NCBI RefSeq assembly: GCF_011758805.1
Contig: NZ_JAANOW010000001.1
Coordinates: 2,542,001 to 2,606,000 of the forward strand
Source of the DNA: Mycolicibacterium fluoranthenivorans
GTDB lineage: Bacteria; Actinomycetota; Actinomycetes; Mycobacteriales; Mycobacteriaceae
Length of the DNA: 64,000 nt
Direction: 5' to 3'
Translations under genes and position numbers: made by a program
In this document: positions 63,156-64,000 of the stretch, piece after piece
How positions within the stretch are numbered: position 1 is the stretch's first letter
How the letters are laid out: every line of letters begins with the position of its first letter
Notes under the pieces: generated by a model
The model's database searches: none
What the model was told of the DNA's origin: nothing
Seen by the model: the letters and a program-made list of their open reading frames with translations, nothing else

Positions 63156-64000
63156 ATGGCGGTGTTGGTCAACGCCGACAACTTTGTTCGCGCCGAGACA
63201 CACAGGATGTTCGCCGATATCCAGCGCGACGCGGGCGGGGTCAATGTGTTCCGGCACAACCGGCTGCCGGCGTCGATCGACGAGCAGACCGTCATCCGCC
63301 TGAACCGGGACACCTTGTACAGCTTCGCCATCCTCGACCTTGCAGAGCCGGCCTGGCTCTCCCTTCCCGACTCCGCCGGGCGGTACATGTCCGCGATGGT
63401 GGTGAACGAGGACCACTACATCAACGTCATCCTGCACGAGCCGGGCCGCCACCTTCTGACACAGGAGCTGAGTGGATCACGGTACGTCATGGTCGGTGTC
63501 CGCACCCTGGTCGATCCGCTCGACCCTGACGATGTCGCTGCGGTAAGCGCCCTGCAGGATCGTATGAAGCTGGAAACGAGTTCTTCGGAAGCCTTCATCG
63601 CGCCGGATTACGACCGCGGAAGTCTGGACAAGACACGCGAAGCCCTGCTGAGCCTGGCGAGTGGTCTGACCGAATTCGAGCGGACATTCGGACGTCCGGA
63701 CGAGGTGGATCCGGTCCACCATCTCATCGGCACCGCCGCAGGATGGGGAGGGTTGCCGACGTCGGAGGCTTCCTATGTCGGTGTCGATCCGGCGTTACCG
63801 CCGGGCGAGTACGAGCTGACCTTCAAAGATGTTCCGGTGGAGGCATTCTGGTCGGTCTCGGTATACAACGCCGCTGGTTTCTTCGAGCCGAACCCACGAA
63901 ACCTGTACTCGGTCAACAGTATCACCGGAGTGCCGAACGAGGACGGCTCGATCACCGTGCGCTTGCGGGCCGAGGTCGGCGACGACGCCCCGCCCAATTG
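63156..64000 (+). CDS. DUF1254/DUF1214-type protein, 5' part (cut by window end)
   Basis: Open from ATG 63156 (GGGAG site ahead) to the window end, 281 residues so far with no stop. The start VNADNFVRAETHRMFADIQ and RLNRDTLYSFAILDL correspond to the DUF1254 half; EYELTFKDVPVEAFWSVSVYNAAGFF is the beginning of the DUF1214 half. Such proteins are often exported or cytosolic with unknown role. No signal peptide is visible here. Separated from the dapB operon by 71 bases. Confidence 0.82.
   Translation, partial: MAVLVNADNFVRAETHRMFADIQRDAGGVNVFRHNRLPASIDEQTVIRLNRDTLYSFAILDLAEPAWLSLPDSAGRYMSAMVVNEDHYINVILHEPGRHLLTQELSGSRYVMVGVRTLVDPLDPDDVAAVSALQDRMKLETSSSEAFIAPDYDRGSLDKTREALLSLASGLTEFERTFGRPDEVDPVHHLIGTAAGWGGLPTSEASYVGVDPALPPGEYELTFKDVPVEAFWSVSVYNAAGFFEPNPRNLYSVNSITGVPNEDGSITVRLRAEVGDDAPPN

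Overview
The window is high-GC chromosomal DNA from a mycobacterium, most likely a fast-growing environmental species (Mycolicibacterium-like). The backbone follows the mycobacterial order pptT-truB ... ltp1/fadE21 ... mntR(sirR)-ribF-rpsO-lppU-pnp-pepR ... ald-aldR ... dapB and the two small genes that follow dapB. Three large accessory blocks interrupt that backbone.

Block 1 (about 1.3-21.8 kb) sits between truB and mntR. M. tuberculosis keeps only ltp1 and fadE21 (plus an IS) here. This window has a TetR regulator, a PE-PPE remnant, and a nine-gene, mostly translationally coupled acyl-CoA operon: SCP-X thiolase, SRPBCC protein, MaoC hydratase, SDR, acyl-CoA dehydrogenase, alpha/beta hydrolase, acyl-CoA ligase, SDR and aldehyde dehydrogenase. 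Then come a two-component system, two exported beta-propeller proteins on either side of a RipA-like NlpC/P60 hydrolase, and a second SRPBCC paralogue. A 22-bp inverted repeat, ACATRC-N10-GTATGT, recurs in front of the thiolase operon, the two-component system and the second propeller gene. A fourth copy lies after the TetR gene and a decayed copy lies before it. The block therefore looks like one previously undescribed regulon.

Backbone 2 (21.8-31.1 kb) holds mntR, ribF, rpsO, an LppU-type lipoprotein, pnp, pepR, a Tat-exported class A beta-lactamase, ald and the divergent regulator aldR. A strong hairpin separates the beta-lactamase gene from ald.

Block 2 (31.1-46.9 kb) is a complete group 2a [NiFe]-hydrogenase (Huc-type) locus for scavenging atmospheric H2. 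It has hypA-hypB on the minus strand, hypF-hypC-hypD-hypE on the plus strand, an AraC-family regulator, and then hucM-hucS-hucL-protease. These are followed by a 72-residue protein, a TPR protein, a NifU-Rieske protein (HucE-like), an NHL propeller and an unknown protein. The hyp and huc promoter regions share short sequence elements.

Block 3 (46.9-60.0 kb) is a patchy, partly decayed catabolic region. It contains a hotdog thioesterase, two TetR regulators, a broken enoyl-CoA hydratase, two alpha/beta hydrolases, a zinc alcohol dehydrogenase, a nitroreductase and a broken VOC protein. It ends in a tight three-gene operon of an unrecognised protein, an acyl-CoA ligase and an acyl-CoA dehydrogenase. 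Several long non-coding stretches and lower-GC promoters suggest transfer and decay.

The right end (60.0-64.0 kb) returns to the backbone: an NAD-dependent epimerase-like gene, a META-domain gene carrying two compensating frameshifts, dapB, a small membrane protein, a flavodoxin-like protein, and the start of a DUF1254/DUF1214-type gene cut by the window edge.
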